64,000 nucleotides of DNA from Methylomonas montana (GCF_030490285.1 NZ_CP129884.1:3410001-3474000), one strand, 5' to 3'. Shown: positions 7,743 to 15,103, counted from the stretch's first letter. Translations and numbers: made by a program. The notes: a model not told the origin generated them from the letters alone.

Positions 7743-8585
7743 TCAAAACAAGTGAAACCTAGCCAAATATCCGAAATGATCGGAAACAGTAGGATAAAAG
7801 CCGTCATTAAAAATGACATCCATGGATTTAACTCGCATCGGATGACCGTTTCGCTTGAAGATATGATCAATACGTTTGGGCGGACTATGTTGCCAACCGT
7901 CTATCTGGCCGCGAAAACTCGGTTCGTAAAATCGATGGGGATGTAATTCGTAAAATTGGTCCACATATTCCGCATGGCCTACGATATGGCGATAGGCTTG
8001 CTCGCCGGCAGGTGCATTGAAGTCCCCTACCATTAATTCCGCCCTGATGCCGAAATGCCGACGAGAATCGATAAGTTGTTTCAAACGTCGGTATTCATCG
8101 AAAAAACCGTGATGTGTCCAGCTCAAATGCACATTGGCAACATGTAACATCCCAAACCAGGGTACATCGATGCAGGATAAGGTGATATTGCGAGACATAT
8201 AATTATCTTTGCGCTGATCATCGGAAACATAGGCCGAGTAATTGTGATGCATGGGATAACGACTTAAAATCGCCGTGCCCTCCCGCCACCTGTAAAAGCC
8301 TATGTGACTCCAATCTTGGTGGATGTGATACCAAAGCCCCCAGTAACGCAGTTTACTGCAAATCCGAAACGCCATATTGGAAGGCGACTCGCCATAAGGC
8401 TGGGTAATCGGATCGTGCCTGTATTCGCCAACCTCCTGAAAACAGACGACATCGATCTTTAAGTTCGCGATGGCTTCGGCAATGATGTGCACTTCCCGTT
8501 CATGCAGATGCATGGTTTCAAAACAACAGTGGCGAGGGTGCTGCTGATAGGTATGTAGATTGAGCGTTAACAGCGAGAATTCCAT
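7743..8585 (-). CDS. Endonuclease/exonuclease/phosphatase (EEP) family protein
   Basis: A 280-residue, probably cytoplasmic member of the EEP superfamily (DNase I, exonuclease III and inositol-phosphatase fold). Signature segments appear in order: LTLNLH at the N-terminus, VVCFQEVGEY with the metal-binding Glu, REGTAILSRYP, VANVHLSW, VGDFNAPAG with the Asp/Asn pair, and the C-terminal SDHFG catalytic His. All expected catalytic residues are present, so it is probably active. The substrate could be nucleic acid or a phosphoester and cannot be chosen from sequence. The next gene, a DUF6447-like small protein, is 42 bases upstream on the same strand. Confidence 0.85.
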   Translation of the reverse strand: MEFSLLTLNLHTYQQHPRHCCFETMHLHEREVHIIAEAIANLKIDVVCFQEVGEYRHDPITQPYGESPSNMAFRICSKLRYWGLWYHIHQDWSHIGFYRWREGTAILSRYPMHHNYSAYVSDDQRKDNYMSRNITLSCIDVPWFGMLHVANVHLSWTHHGFFDEYRRLKQLIDSRRHFGIRAELMVGDFNAPAGEQAYRHIVGHAEYVDQFYELHPHRFYEPSFRGQIDGWQHSPPKRIDHIFKRNGHPMRVKSMDVIFNDGFYPTVSDHFGYLARFHLF

Positions 8586-8627
8586 AGCGCTCGGGCATTG
8601 CCCTTACTAGTCGAAAGAGAGCGGAAA

Positions 8628-8840
8628 TCAACCCAATTTGGAAAATTCCGCTTGCAGCGTCGCCAGAAAGCTTTCCCTAGCAACTTGTGCTATTCCCAAT
8701 TGTTGTTGCAGCCGCTGTATCTCCGCGTCGACAATTTGTAGATTGGTGATTTGCGCTTTGGCGATATCGCTAAGACTGTCGATGGGATGGGTCTTGTCGC
8801 CCATGGTAAGGGTTGGTACGTTAGAGTTCACTTCGGTCAT
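8628..8840 (-). CDS. Small DUF6447-like coiled-coil protein (70 aa)
   Basis: A 70-residue protein with TLTMGDKTHPIDSLSDIAKAQ followed by a continuous helix rich in Gln and Leu (LQIVDAEIQRLQQQLGIAQ). A short beta hairpin (the measured x-x-G-x-x-Y/H-x-l-d-s-L-s-d-x-A pattern) followed by a coiled coil matches a small family I know as DUF6447, of unknown function. The Met at 8840 is preferred over the one nine codons upstream because the family usually begins close to the beta hairpin. It precedes the EEP gene on the same strand and may be cotranscribed. Confidence 0.65.
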   Translation of the reverse strand: MTEVNSNVPTLTMGDKTHPIDSLSDIAKAQITNLQIVDAEIQRLQQQLGIAQVARESFLATLQAEFSKLG

Positions 8841-9394
8841 GGTGTTTTCCAGATTAATTGGTTGCAAAAAGCAAGTTAAAGCACGTCAGCGCTGATTCAC
8901 GCGCCTTGAATTTTATTAGCCAAATATTACAAATTTGTTAGCAAGTTTACGTACGTCAATCCAATAAGCTATTCAAATCAACGTTTGCCAATGAGCCGAA
9001 AGAATTGTCATATTTATGTCACACAATTTTCGTATGATTGACACAAGCGAAACGGTAGTAGTTTAAATACGTTACCCGGCGACTATTAACGGTAGGAATC
9101 ATCGTTTTTTCAAACCCTCCGGCTCATCAATTCGCCCCTCTCCCAATTCAATAACTTGTCTGAATTGTTCTAAGTAAAAACATATAACCTATTTAAAAAC
9201 ATAGGCTACCCATCCTAGCCTATCGCGCCAATCATTCACCATGGCGCGTCGTCGTGCCGCTATCGTTGGTTAATCGGCGACTATGCCAGACGCACCAACT
9301 CGATTACACGGTAACACTCAGTGCCGATGGTTTTTGCCATGTGGTTGTGGAATCGATACCCTCAACTTATTGAATTGTGCAGAGATAGAACAAC
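8841..9394. other. Gene-free stretch
   Basis: About 550 bases without a convincing gene. It holds an 8-base inverted repeat, ATAGGCTA at 9201-9208 and TAGCCTAT at 9216-9223, without a T-run. Confidence 0.5.
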
Positions 9395-9797
9395 ATGCCA
9401 ACACCAAAATTCAAACCCGGCCAAAGCGGAAACCCAGCAGGCCGACCTAAAGACAAGACGCCGGCGACATTGCTTAGAAAATCGATTCTTGGTGACATGC
9501 CGGACGTTTTAAAAAAACTGGTCGAGCTAGCCAAGGGCGGAGACGTGGCAGCGGCAAAGGTTTTGATTGATAGTTTGCCCACCGCGCAGGCCGCAGGCGC
9601 AGTCTGTCAATTTGCCGGTCAATGGCTCATTGGCTGAGCAAGGCGGCGAAATCATCAAGGCAACCATGGCCGGACGTATCCCGCCCGACATTGGCAGCCA
9701 ATTGATAACCGCACTCGCGGCACAGTCCAAAATTATCGAAGCGGAAGAACTCACCAAACGAATCGAAGCCTTGGAGAAAAAGCACGATGAGCATTAA
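9395..9797 (+). pseudogene. Frameshifted DUF5681-type phage-associated gene
   Basis: Two overlapping frames together make one protein. The first begins MPTPKFKPGQSGNPAGRPKD, the hallmark of DUF5681 proteins found near phage terminases, and runs to about 9570. The second frame then continues VCPPRRPQAQSVNLPVNG, SLAEQGGEIIKATMAGRIP and a C-terminal coiled coil, as the intact homologues do. The switch lies around 9565-9575 and needs one indel. It is a decayed gene or a sequencing error. The downstream gene at 9787 overlaps its end by 11 bases, as usual for these paired genes. Confidence 0.8.
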
Positions 9798-9996
9798 AAC
9801 CCGATTGGAACGACTCGAGGGAAAAACGGTTGATATTGGCTTGGCTGATCGGCTAGCGAATGCACGCCTGAAACAATCATCAAAGCCATTGCATGCCAAA
9901 GCGGAATTGGAAGCCATAGCCGCACGAAACCCTGACTCATTGGCGGCAAGGCTGGCGCGTGGTGCTATGAGGACTGGTGCTTATGTTGATGAATAG
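9787..9996 (+). CDS. Small phage-associated hypothetical protein (69 aa)
   Basis: A 69-residue protein starting MSIKTRLERLEGKTVDIGLADRLA and ending MRTGAYVDE. Its start overlaps the end of the DUF5681-type gene by 11 bases. Short proteins beginning MSIKxRLxRLE commonly follow DUF5681 genes in prophages, so I infer a phage origin. Function unknown. It is mostly helical, with no membrane segment or known motif. Since its upstream partner is frameshifted, it is probably a relic that still has an intact frame. Confidence 0.6.
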   Translation: MSIKTRLERLEGKTVDIGLADRLANARLKQSSKPLHAKAELEAIAARNPDSLAARLARGAMRTGAYVDE

Positions 9997-10002
9997 CTGA
10001 AT

Positions 10003-10464
10003 ATGGCTTTTCGCAATCACCAAGCGATAGAAATGGCGAAGCCCGTTGGCAGGTTTGCCGGCCTCGACTCGTCCGCCTTAAATAATGACGAGAAGTTGGG
10101 TTACAGCTCTACAACGGGCTTAACCGTCACTTTAGACCACATGTTGTTCGCTTTCAATGCTGAGCGTCTGAAGTTTAGAGGGTGGGCCTTATCTACACGC
10201 GAGCAACTGCCTTTACGGTTCTCCTACGCGCTAGACGGGCCCATAACAATTAAGGTTTTTCGATGTAATGCTACCCATTCTTGGCGGCCGGCTGGCGGCA
10301 ATACGAGGACAGACACTATTGAAATTGTCCGAATGGATGGCTCGCCATTCGTCGTCCCGCCAATAGGAAGCATATCAAAAGTGTTGATCGGTATTCCGAA
10401 AAAGTCGTTAAAACTGCCTACAAAATGCCTACAAATTTTCATCAGGCCAAAAAAAAGGCCTTAG
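10003..10464 (+). CDS. Doubtful hypothetical protein (153 aa)
   Basis: An open frame of 153 codons starting MAFRNHQAIEMAKPVGRFAG, six bases after the previous stop. I recognise no domain. The frame runs into the island-end repeats TGCCTACAAA and the minus-strand tRNA terminator, which argues against a functional C-terminus. It may be a truncated relic or a chance frame. Confidence 0.25.
   Translation: MAFRNHQAIEMAKPVGRFAGLDSSALNNDEKLGYSSTTGLTVTLDHMLFAFNAERLKFRGWALSTREQLPLRFSYALDGPITIKVFRCNATHSWRPAGGNTRTDTIEIVRMDGSPFVVPPIGSISKVLIGIPKKSLKLPTKCLQIFIRPKKRP
10415..10435 (+). repeat. Tandem TGCCTACAAA pair near the right attachment site
   Basis: TGCCTACAAA occurs at 10415-10424 and again at 10426-10435, an 11-base period. 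It lies about 50 bases inside the right attachment repeat. One helical turn of spacing fits cooperative protein binding, such as a recombinase arm or excisionase site (inference). Confidence 0.5.
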
Positions 10465-10482
10465 GTTTTAACCTAAAGCCTT
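10449..10482 (-). terminator. Terminator after tRNA-Asn (island-supplied copy)
   Basis: On the minus strand a long hairpin (arms AAGGC-TTTAGGT and ACCTAA-GGCCTT) is followed by a T-run (plus-strand A-run 10449-10456). It directly follows the intact tRNA-Asn. It differs from the presumed original terminator at 3937-3962, as expected if the element brought its own. Confidence 0.75.
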
Positions 10483-10483
10483 G

Positions 10484-10535
10484 ATTTATTTGGCTCCCCC
10501 GGACGGGCTCGAACCGCCGACCTAGTGATTAACAG
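10484..10535. repeat. Right attachment repeat (within tRNA-Asn)
   Basis: This is the second copy of the exact 52-base direct repeat at 3964-4015. It covers the 3' 45 bases of the intact tRNA-Asn plus seven bases beyond, so the element restores the tRNA sequence on integration. Confidence 0.9.
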
Positions 10536-10566
10536 TCACCCGCTCTACCGACTGAGCTACAGGGGA
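10491..10566 (-). tRNA. tRNA-Asn (GTT)
   Basis: A 76-base cloverleaf with CCA encoded, anticodon loop CTGTTAA giving anticodon GTT, and a TTCGAGC T-loop. The acceptor TCCCCTG pairs with CGGGGGA. Its 3' part is the island attachment site. First in position of three tRNA genes on the minus strand. Confidence 0.97.
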
Positions 10567-10591
10567 TTAATATTTTGTTTGCTTCTCGATA

Positions 10592-10668
10592 TGGCGCGCC
10601 CGGAGAGATTCGAACTCCCGACCGCTCGGTTCGTAGCCGAGTACTCTATCCAGCTGAGCTACGGGCGC
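10592..10668 (-). tRNA. tRNA-Arg (ACG)
   Basis: A 77-base cloverleaf with CCA encoded. The anticodon stem-loop CTCGGCTACGAACCGAG gives anticodon ACG, read as ICG after deamination. Acceptor GCGCCCG pairs with CGGGCGC. Confidence 0.97.
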
Positions 10669-10724
10669 TTATCTGAGCCGCTTATTATCTTTTTTCTTTC
10701 AACCTATGTCAAGGTTTATTTTAG

Positions 10725-10815
10725 TGGCGGAGAGAGAGGGATTCGAACCCTCGATGCGCTTTTGGCACATACTCCCTTAGCAGGGGAGCGCCTTCGGCCT
10801 CTCGGCCATCTCTCC
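10725..10815 (-). tRNA. tRNA-Ser (GCT)
   Basis: A 91-base class II tRNA with a long variable arm and CCA encoded. The anticodon loop CTGCTAA gives GCT. It lies 9 bases downstream of csrA on the same strand, a gene order common in Gammaproteobacteria. Confidence 0.97.
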
Positions 10816-10824
10816 TAAAACTGC

Positions 10825-11016
10825 TCAGCCTTCCGCACTCCCTGCTTCCGACTGTTCTTTCTTAATTCTCTCGTAGATTTCTTCCCTATGAACAGATATA
10901 TCCTTAGGGGCATTTACGCCAATTCGAACTTGATTCCCTTTTACCCCAAGAACCGTAACAGTCACATCGTCACCAATCATCAAGGTCTCTCCCACTCTAC
11001 GAGTCAAGATAAGCAT
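10825..11016 (-). CDS. csrA: Carbon storage regulator CsrA
   Basis: A 63-residue CsrA/RsmA protein, the global post-transcriptional regulator that binds GGA motifs in mRNA leaders as a dimer. It begins [18 protein letters not shown] and contains the conserved [24 protein letters not shown], with the RNA-contacting Arg (residue 44 region). Length is normal. GGGAG lies just upstream of the start. The downstream tRNA-Ser is on the same strand. A UvrY/GacA-type response regulator, which normally drives the CsrA-sequestering small RNAs, is encoded at 21616 in this window. I found no GGA-rich CsrB/RsmZ RNA. Confidence 0.97.
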   Translation of the reverse strand: MLILTRRVGETLMIGDDVTVTVLGVKGNQVRIGVNAPKDISVHREEIYERIKKEQSEAGSAEG

Positions 11017-11328
11017 ACTATCTCCCTACATTTTTAATGCGCTTGTTACTGCAACATACTCGAATCGACAATTATAGCCCTTTTTTTAAAAAAGGGAAGA
11101 AAAATCCCAAAAATGCTATATCCACTCAACCACCCCAAACTAAATACCTGCTGATTCAGAAACATACATAGACATCAAACGCATCTCATATTGAGGTTAG
11201 CCGCGACTACACCATATTCGCAAATTTACGCTTTTTGCCGAATATACTCCAAAATAGCCTATGCTAATCTCGTATGCTTCATACTTTAACCGACCTCCAT
11301 CTCCAACTCCAGATCACGAGAATACAAC
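11017..11328. other. Gene-free stretch
   Basis: It contains the divergent upstream regions of csrA and the RcnB-like gene. A near-palindrome of CCC, a T-run, an A-run and GGG lies at 11078-11096. No gene seen. Confidence 0.4.
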
Positions 11329-11838
11329 ATGCGCAAACTACCTTTGATACCTTGGCATGGATTGAGTCTATTGCTCGTCAGTGCGCTCTGCAGCGCCCCA
11401 GCATATGCAGAAAAACCGGGCCGCGGCCATGGCAATGAGCGCAAGCATTCACAACATCAGAAACACGAACGGGAAGATCAGCGAAATTACGATGATCGAT
11501 CATATAACCGTGAGGATATTGGTTCGCGCCGAGAACGCTATTTCAATGACCAACACCGGCTAAGCATTAACCAATATTACACCGATCAGTATCGCTCCGG
11601 CCATTGCCCCCCCGGACTGCGGAAGAAACATAACGGCTGTCTACCGCCAGGCCAAGCCAAAAAATGGCGATTAGGTTACCCATTGCCCAGAGATGTTATT
11701 TATTACGACATCCCTTCCACCATCATCGGCCCTGCGCCTGCCGGCTATCGTTTTGTACGAGTCGCGTCGGATATTTTAATGATTGCCATCGGTAGCGGCA
11801 TGGTGATGGATGCGCTAACCGATCTTAATGGGATGTAA
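11329..11838 (+). CDS. RcnB/CigR-like periplasmic protein
   Basis: A 169-residue exported protein. Residues 1-27 form a Sec signal peptide ending AYA. A highly charged His/Arg/Asp/Asn-rich region follows (about 30-85), then CPPGLRKKHNGCLPPGQAKKW (about 93-113). The C-terminal domain has LPRDVIYYDIPSTIIGP, PAGYRFVRVASDILMIAIGSGMV. The C-terminal pattern (yxxvxxdilliaixsgxvxxa) matches the RcnB family, which includes RcnB (nickel/cobalt homeostasis) and CigR. The two Cys in CPPG...GCLPPG are typical of its CigR-like branch. A terminator follows. Metal link is by family only. Confidence 0.75.
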   Translation: MRKLPLIPWHGLSLLLVSALCSAPAYAEKPGRGHGNERKHSQHQKHEREDQRNYDDRSYNREDIGSRRERYFNDQHRLSINQYYTDQYRSGHCPPGLRKKHNGCLPPGQAKKWRLGYPLPRDVIYYDIPSTIIGPAPAGYRFVRVASDILMIAIGSGMVMDALTDLNGM

Positions 11839-11843
11839 CAGCC

Positions 11844-11878
11844 GGCCGGGCTGATCTCTATCAACCCGGCCATTTTTG
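11844..11878 (+). terminator. Rho-independent terminator after RcnB-like gene
   Basis: GGCCGGG (11844-11850) pairs with CCCGGCC (11865-11871), with inner TGAT/ATCA pairing, followed by a short T-run. It also lies just past the stop of the convergent DUF2845 gene, so it may serve both. Confidence 0.75.
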
Positions 11879-11879
11879 C

Positions 11880-12218
11880 TCAGTATCCGTAACTCAGATT
11901 ACGGATTTTTTTCAACTCGCCGTCTTCAAACTCCAGCAACTGCTGGAACTTGCGCGGCCCAAAGTTATAAATCCATTCTTCTATCAACACTTCTTCGAAC
12001 TGATCGATCTCCAGCGAGCCGTAGGGATGTCGCAATCGGCTGCCGCGGATCGCCTTACGCTCTTCAACCGAATCCGGCTCGCCGCATCTTTCCAATACCT
12101 CCGATTTGTGAGCACCAATCTGAACCAGCTTATGCCCGCAGCGTAACGCGAATACATCGTCGGCAGATGCCAACATCATCAATGCCATTAGTATTTTCCA
12201 GGTAGCCCGCCGAGTCAT
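11880..12218 (-). CDS. DUF2845 family exported protein
   Basis: A 112-residue protein with a signal peptide (about 1-24). It matches the DUF2845 pattern: LRCGHKLVQIGAHKSEVLERCGEPD near the N-terminus, then EEWIYNFGPRKFQQLLEFEDGELKKI. The two Cys (in LRCG and ERCG) are likely disulfide-bonded in the periplasm. The fold resembles SmpA/OmlA-type small beta proteins. Function unknown. Its start overlaps the stop of the SoxYZ-like gene (TAATG), so it is translationally coupled to the quinoprotein relay operon. That placement suggests, but does not prove, a role with those proteins. Confidence 0.8.
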   Translation of the reverse strand: MTRRATWKILMALMMLASADDVFALRCGHKLVQIGAHKSEVLERCGEPDSVEERKAIRGSRLRHPYGSLEIDQFEEVLIEEWIYNFGPRKFQQLLEFEDGELKKIRNLSYGY

Positions 12219-13051
12219 TAGGGACTAACCGTATAGCTTTGCGAGTAACTGCTACCCTTGTTGCACACATTCCGACTGGTCGGCGATTCGCAGGATACAT
12301 CGGTGAACTCCGCTTTCAACTCACCGGCTTTATCGGGTACGAAGTAAAAGCGAAAATTTGGATCGGCGCTGATCGCAATATCGATTTTGGCATTGAGCAC
12401 CGGTTTGTCGTTAAAAGTCACTCTCAATTGATCGATAAAGTGCGACTTTCTGATAAATCGAGTCATCTGATCCATCTGCATACCGGTGAGGTTGGGATGG
12501 CTAATCATGAGTTGCGTCAACGCCGGCTGCCCGCTCTGAATCCCATCGTCGAGACGGAATTTAACCTTGCCGATCCGTTTCATAGCTTCGTCCAGATCGG
12601 CGCCGATCGGCGCCGAACAGCCGCCGCTAGCTTTGACAAACTTCTTGGTCATACTCAGCTTGCCGTCGTTGGTCTCGGCGATCGCGCGAATATCGCTATA
12701 GGTATTGACCCTCACTCGCATAGCCAGATCGGCCTTGCCACTTTCCGGGAAAAACTCGAATTCGCCGACGAACGGAAACGGATTTTTATCGACAAATAAC
12801 CAGATCTTTTTGATGTATTTGTCTTTGCTTTGCAGAAATTTACTGCTGACCTTAACCGGCACGATAGCCGGATCTTCGGCCCGATAAGGCACATCCAATT
12901 CGATGGCCGCATTGGATTCTTCGATGCTTTTACCGGCAAAAAACTGGTTTTTCAAAACGTTGTTCCAGGTGATGTCATCACCTTCCGCCGCCGCGATCGT
13001 AGGTAAAATCAGTAAAGCCAACCAATAAAAAACGTTGTAGGGTTTGTGCAT
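12218..13051 (-). CDS. Quinoprotein dehydrogenase-associated SoxYZ-like carrier
   Basis: A 277-residue exported protein. Residues 1-22 are a signal peptide. The middle resembles SoxY and ends in KASGGCSAPIG (about 141-151); in SoxY a Cys in a GGCG-type C-terminal motif carries sulfur intermediates. The C-terminal third (about 195-270) resembles SoxZ. The fused SoxY-SoxZ arrangement is the family described as the quinoprotein dehydrogenase-associated SoxYZ-like carrier. It lies 21 bases after the metallohydrolase gene of the same relay system. Its proposed periplasmic role is as a carrier partner of PQQ dehydrogenases such as methanol dehydrogenase; the biochemical reaction is not known to me. 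No methanol dehydrogenase gene is in this window. Confidence 0.88.
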   Translation of the reverse strand: MHKPYNVFYWLALLILPTIAAAEGDDITWNNVLKNQFFAGKSIEESNAAIELDVPYRAEDPAIVPVKVSSKFLQSKDKYIKKIWLFVDKNPFPFVGEFEFFPESGKADLAMRVRVNTYSDIRAIAETNDGKLSMTKKFVKASGGCSAPIGADLDEAMKRIGKVKFRLDDGIQSGQPALTQLMISHPNLTGMQMDQMTRFIRKSHFIDQLRVTFNDKPVLNAKIDIAISADPNFRFYFVPDKAGELKAEFTDVSCESPTSRNVCNKGSSYSQSYTVSP

Positions 13052-13072
13052 GAGTGCGCTCCTCTGTGATAT

Positions 13073-13987
13073 TCAGTCTTCCCATTCCAATTCGGCAAAC
13101 GCGATCGTGACGTTTTTACGGTGGAATTGCTCATATAACTGCCAATCGTTTTTTGCCGCCAAACCGACCGTTTCGACAGCTTGTTCCAAGGTTTTGCCCT
13201 GCTTGATCATGGCCCTGATTTCACGCGCCAACCCGGTCAAATAAGCCTTTTGCGGCTGCATACTAACAGGCCAATCAGTTACCAACCTGCCATGCCCAGG
13301 AATGACCAATTTGTAGCGATTCTGCTCCAGCCTATCTAACTCCGCCAGCCAGCCTTTAAGGCTGCCATCTACCACCGGTATGTGCTCCAGAAATAGCAAA
13401 TCGGCCAACCACATGGTATCGGTGGTCTTGTCATAAACGCTCAAATCGTTATCGGTATGGGCGCTGGGATGAGCGGTCAACACCAATTCGCGATTACCCA
13501 GATTCAAGGTCATGGTATCTTTTACCTGCAAATCGGGCGAAATAATATTGTCTTGATTGATATGAATGTCCAGCGTTTCCGCCGCCCGGCTCAAATAATG
13601 CTCGCCGCGCGTTGCCATGGCTCGCGCCAACTTATGATGGCCGACGAACTGCACACCCGGTTCCTTGAAAGCGCGGTTACCGTACATGTGATCGGGATGC
13701 ACATGGGTGTTAATCACATAACAAACCGGTTTAACGGTCGTTTGTTTAATGGCGTGACGTAGTGCTATACCTTGCTGCGGACTACCGCCGCTATCGATCA
13801 CCGCTACGCAGCGTTCGCCGACGATAAATCCAATATTAGCGATTTCGCCGTGATTGTCCCGATCCGGCCAATGATGTTCTGATAAATGTAGATAAATCCC
13901 CGGCGCTACCTGATTGACCGATAGGGGCTCCAACGCATAACTACCGGCACTGAATAACATCCCCATCCAAAAAAACACAAACTTCAT
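13073..13987 (-). CDS. Quinoprotein relay system zinc metallohydrolase
   Basis: A 304-residue exported metallo-beta-lactamase-fold protein. Residues 1-18 are a signal peptide. Zinc ligands are complete: NTHVHPDHMYGN (HxHxDH), a His in HPSAHTDND, the Asp in WLADLLFLEH, and PGHGRL. It matches the family named quinoprotein relay system zinc metallohydrolase 2, encoded beside PQQ dehydrogenases or SoxYZ-like carriers. The next gene (SoxYZ-like) starts 21 bases after its stop, and def ends 11 bases before its start, so def, this gene, the SoxYZ-like gene and the DUF2845 gene form one apparent operon. Substrate unknown; thioester or persulfide hydrolysis on the carrier is a guess. Confidence 0.88.
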   Translation of the reverse strand: MKFVFFWMGMLFSAGSYALEPLSVNQVAPGIYLHLSEHHWPDRDNHGEIANIGFIVGERCVAVIDSGGSPQQGIALRHAIKQTTVKPVCYVINTHVHPDHMYGNRAFKEPGVQFVGHHKLARAMATRGEHYLSRAAETLDIHINQDNIISPDLQVKDTMTLNLGNRELVLTAHPSAHTDNDLSVYDKTTDTMWLADLLFLEHIPVVDGSLKGWLAELDRLEQNRYKLVIPGHGRLVTDWPVSMQPQKAYLTGLAREIRAMIKQGKTLEQAVETVGLAAKNDWQLYEQFHRKNVTIAFAELEWED

Positions 13988-13998
13988 GCAATCGACTC

Positions 13999-14541
13999 CT
14001 ATACGGCGATGCGTTTGAAAAACTCGGTTTCGGAAATAATATCTCGGTTATTTTCGACTCTATCCAGATATACCAACCCCAGCAAATGATCGAATTCATG
14101 CTGAAAGACGCGGGCTGGAAAGCCCTGCAACGGCAAATGACAGATCTCGCCCAACTGATTCCGATACTCGATATCAATGGCTTGATAGCGCGGCACCAAG
14201 GCCCGAACGCCGGGTACGCTTAAACATCCCTCCCAATCCTTATGCAAGGCGCCATCGACAATCTCAAAGCTCGGATTGATCATCAAAATCGGCGGCATAT
14301 CCGGGGCATGAGGGTAACGGGCTGTAGGCCGAGAAGCAATAATCAGAATCTGCCAGGATGCGCCCAATTGCGGCGCCGCTATACCGACCCCACCGGCCTC
14401 CAGCATCGTATCGTGCATAGTTTCGATCAGGCTATGGAACTCGGGGCTGGCAAAGTCGTCAACAGGCTGCGCCTGCCGGCGTAATACTTCCGCGCCCAAT
14501 TGCGCTATGGGTGTTTTTAAGGTCATGGTTGTAGCGAACAT
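13999..14541 (-). CDS. def: Peptide deformylase
   Basis: A 180-residue peptide deformylase, the metalloenzyme that removes the N-formyl group from nascent proteins. All three motifs are present: GVGIAAPQ, EGCLSVPG (metal Cys) and QHEFDHLLG (metal His pair and catalytic Glu). Length is normal. The first Met is at 14541; a second at 14526 (MTLKTPIAQLG) fits the usual N-terminus better, so the true start may be five codons later. It is not next to fmt, unlike the common def-fmt pair, and leads the quinoprotein relay operon, so it may be an extra copy. Confidence 0.95.
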   Translation of the reverse strand: MFATTMTLKTPIAQLGAEVLRRQAQPVDDFASPEFHSLIETMHDTMLEAGGVGIAAPQLGASWQILIIASRPTARYPHAPDMPPILMINPSFEIVDGALHKDWEGCLSVPGVRALVPRYQAIDIEYRNQLGEICHLPLQGFPARVFQHEFDHLLGLVYLDRVENNRDIISETEFFKRIAV

Positions 14542-14723
14542 CGCATCGGCAGGTTGCAGAAAATAGTCGTTTCGGGCGCCAGTATACTGCCGATCCGCGC
14601 AATCTTCCCGCCTTTACTTTACTAGGCTTTTTTGTGATATTAGCGGCAGGCCCATCGCCGAAAATACGTGGATCCGGTCGCCAATCGTTTATTACAACAA
14701 TTAGTTTTTCCACAGGAGATAGT

Positions 14724-15065
14724 ATGAAAAAAATCAATAAAACCCCTTTCGCCATTGCAATCGGCGCCTCCCTGCTGCCAACACTGGCCGGCAATATTGC
14801 CCAAGCCGACAGCAATCCGTTTGCGTTATCCGAGTTGAGTTCAGGTTATATGTTGACCGCCGAAGCCAAACCCGATCAAGCCGGTGCAGATAAAATGAAA
14901 GACGGTGCGTGTGGAGAAGGCAAATGCGGCGCATCCATGAAAAAAAGCACTGACACCAAAGCGGCTACAGAAGGCAAGTGCGCCGGCAACAAACCGGCAC
15001 CGGCTGCCGATAAAGCTGCCGACGGTAAAAAAACGGAAGGCAATTGCGGCGCTAATATGAAATAA
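14724..15065 (+). CDS. HvfA-like RiPP metallophore precursor (EGKCG motifs)
   Basis: A 113-residue exported precursor. A Sec signal peptide covers about 1-28 (cleavage near AQA). The conserved family segment NPFALSELSSGYML (31-44) follows. Cys-containing repeats in a low-complexity Lys/Ala tail are EGKCG (65-69), EGKCA (83-87) and EGNCG (105-109). This architecture matches HvfA-type peptides, in which a MNIO enzyme (HvfB) with a partner (HvfC) converts EGKCG cysteines to copper-binding oxazolone/thioamide groups. Only the first motif is canonical. No MNIO (DUF692) or HvfC gene is adjacent, so it is an orphan precursor. AGGAG precedes the ATG. Divergent from def and convergent with iscA. Confidence 0.8.
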   Translation: MKKINKTPFAIAIGASLLPTLAGNIAQADSNPFALSELSSGYMLTAEAKPDQAGADKMKDGACGEGKCGASMKKSTDTKAATEGKCAGNKPAPAADKAADGKKTEGNCGANMK

Positions 15066-15076
15066 GCGCCGGTGAC

Positions 15077-15103
15077 GCCGGCTTTGTCATCGACAAAGCC
15101 GGC
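15077..15103. terminator. Bidirectional hairpin between hvfA-like gene and iscA
   Basis: GCCGGCTTTGTC (15077-15088) and GACAAAGCCGGC (15092-15103) form a perfect 12-base stem with a 3-base loop between convergent genes. There is no long T-run, so termination strength is uncertain. Confidence 0.55.

Larger units (their letters stand above)
3964..10535. mobile_element. tRNA-Asn-integrated genomic island (no integrase seen)
   Basis: The segment is bounded by the 52-base direct repeats at 3964-4015 and 10484-10535. The intact tRNA-Asn is at the right end and its displaced 3' part at the left. That geometry is characteristic of tyrosine-recombinase elements. Content: a winged-helix protein with a basic tail, a tiny lipoprotein, several small unknown proteins, a ribbon-helix-helix-like protein, a gene fragment, an EEP-family protein, a frameshifted phage-type gene and its partner. 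No recombinase, excisionase or conjugation gene was found, so it looks like a decayed or trans-mobilised element. Some internal genes may have been gained later. Confidence 0.8.

Noticed and set aside
8841..9394. CsrB/RsmZ-type small RNA in the gap
   Set aside because: I looked for clusters of GGA in loops because csrA and a UvrY-type gene are present, but found none convincing.
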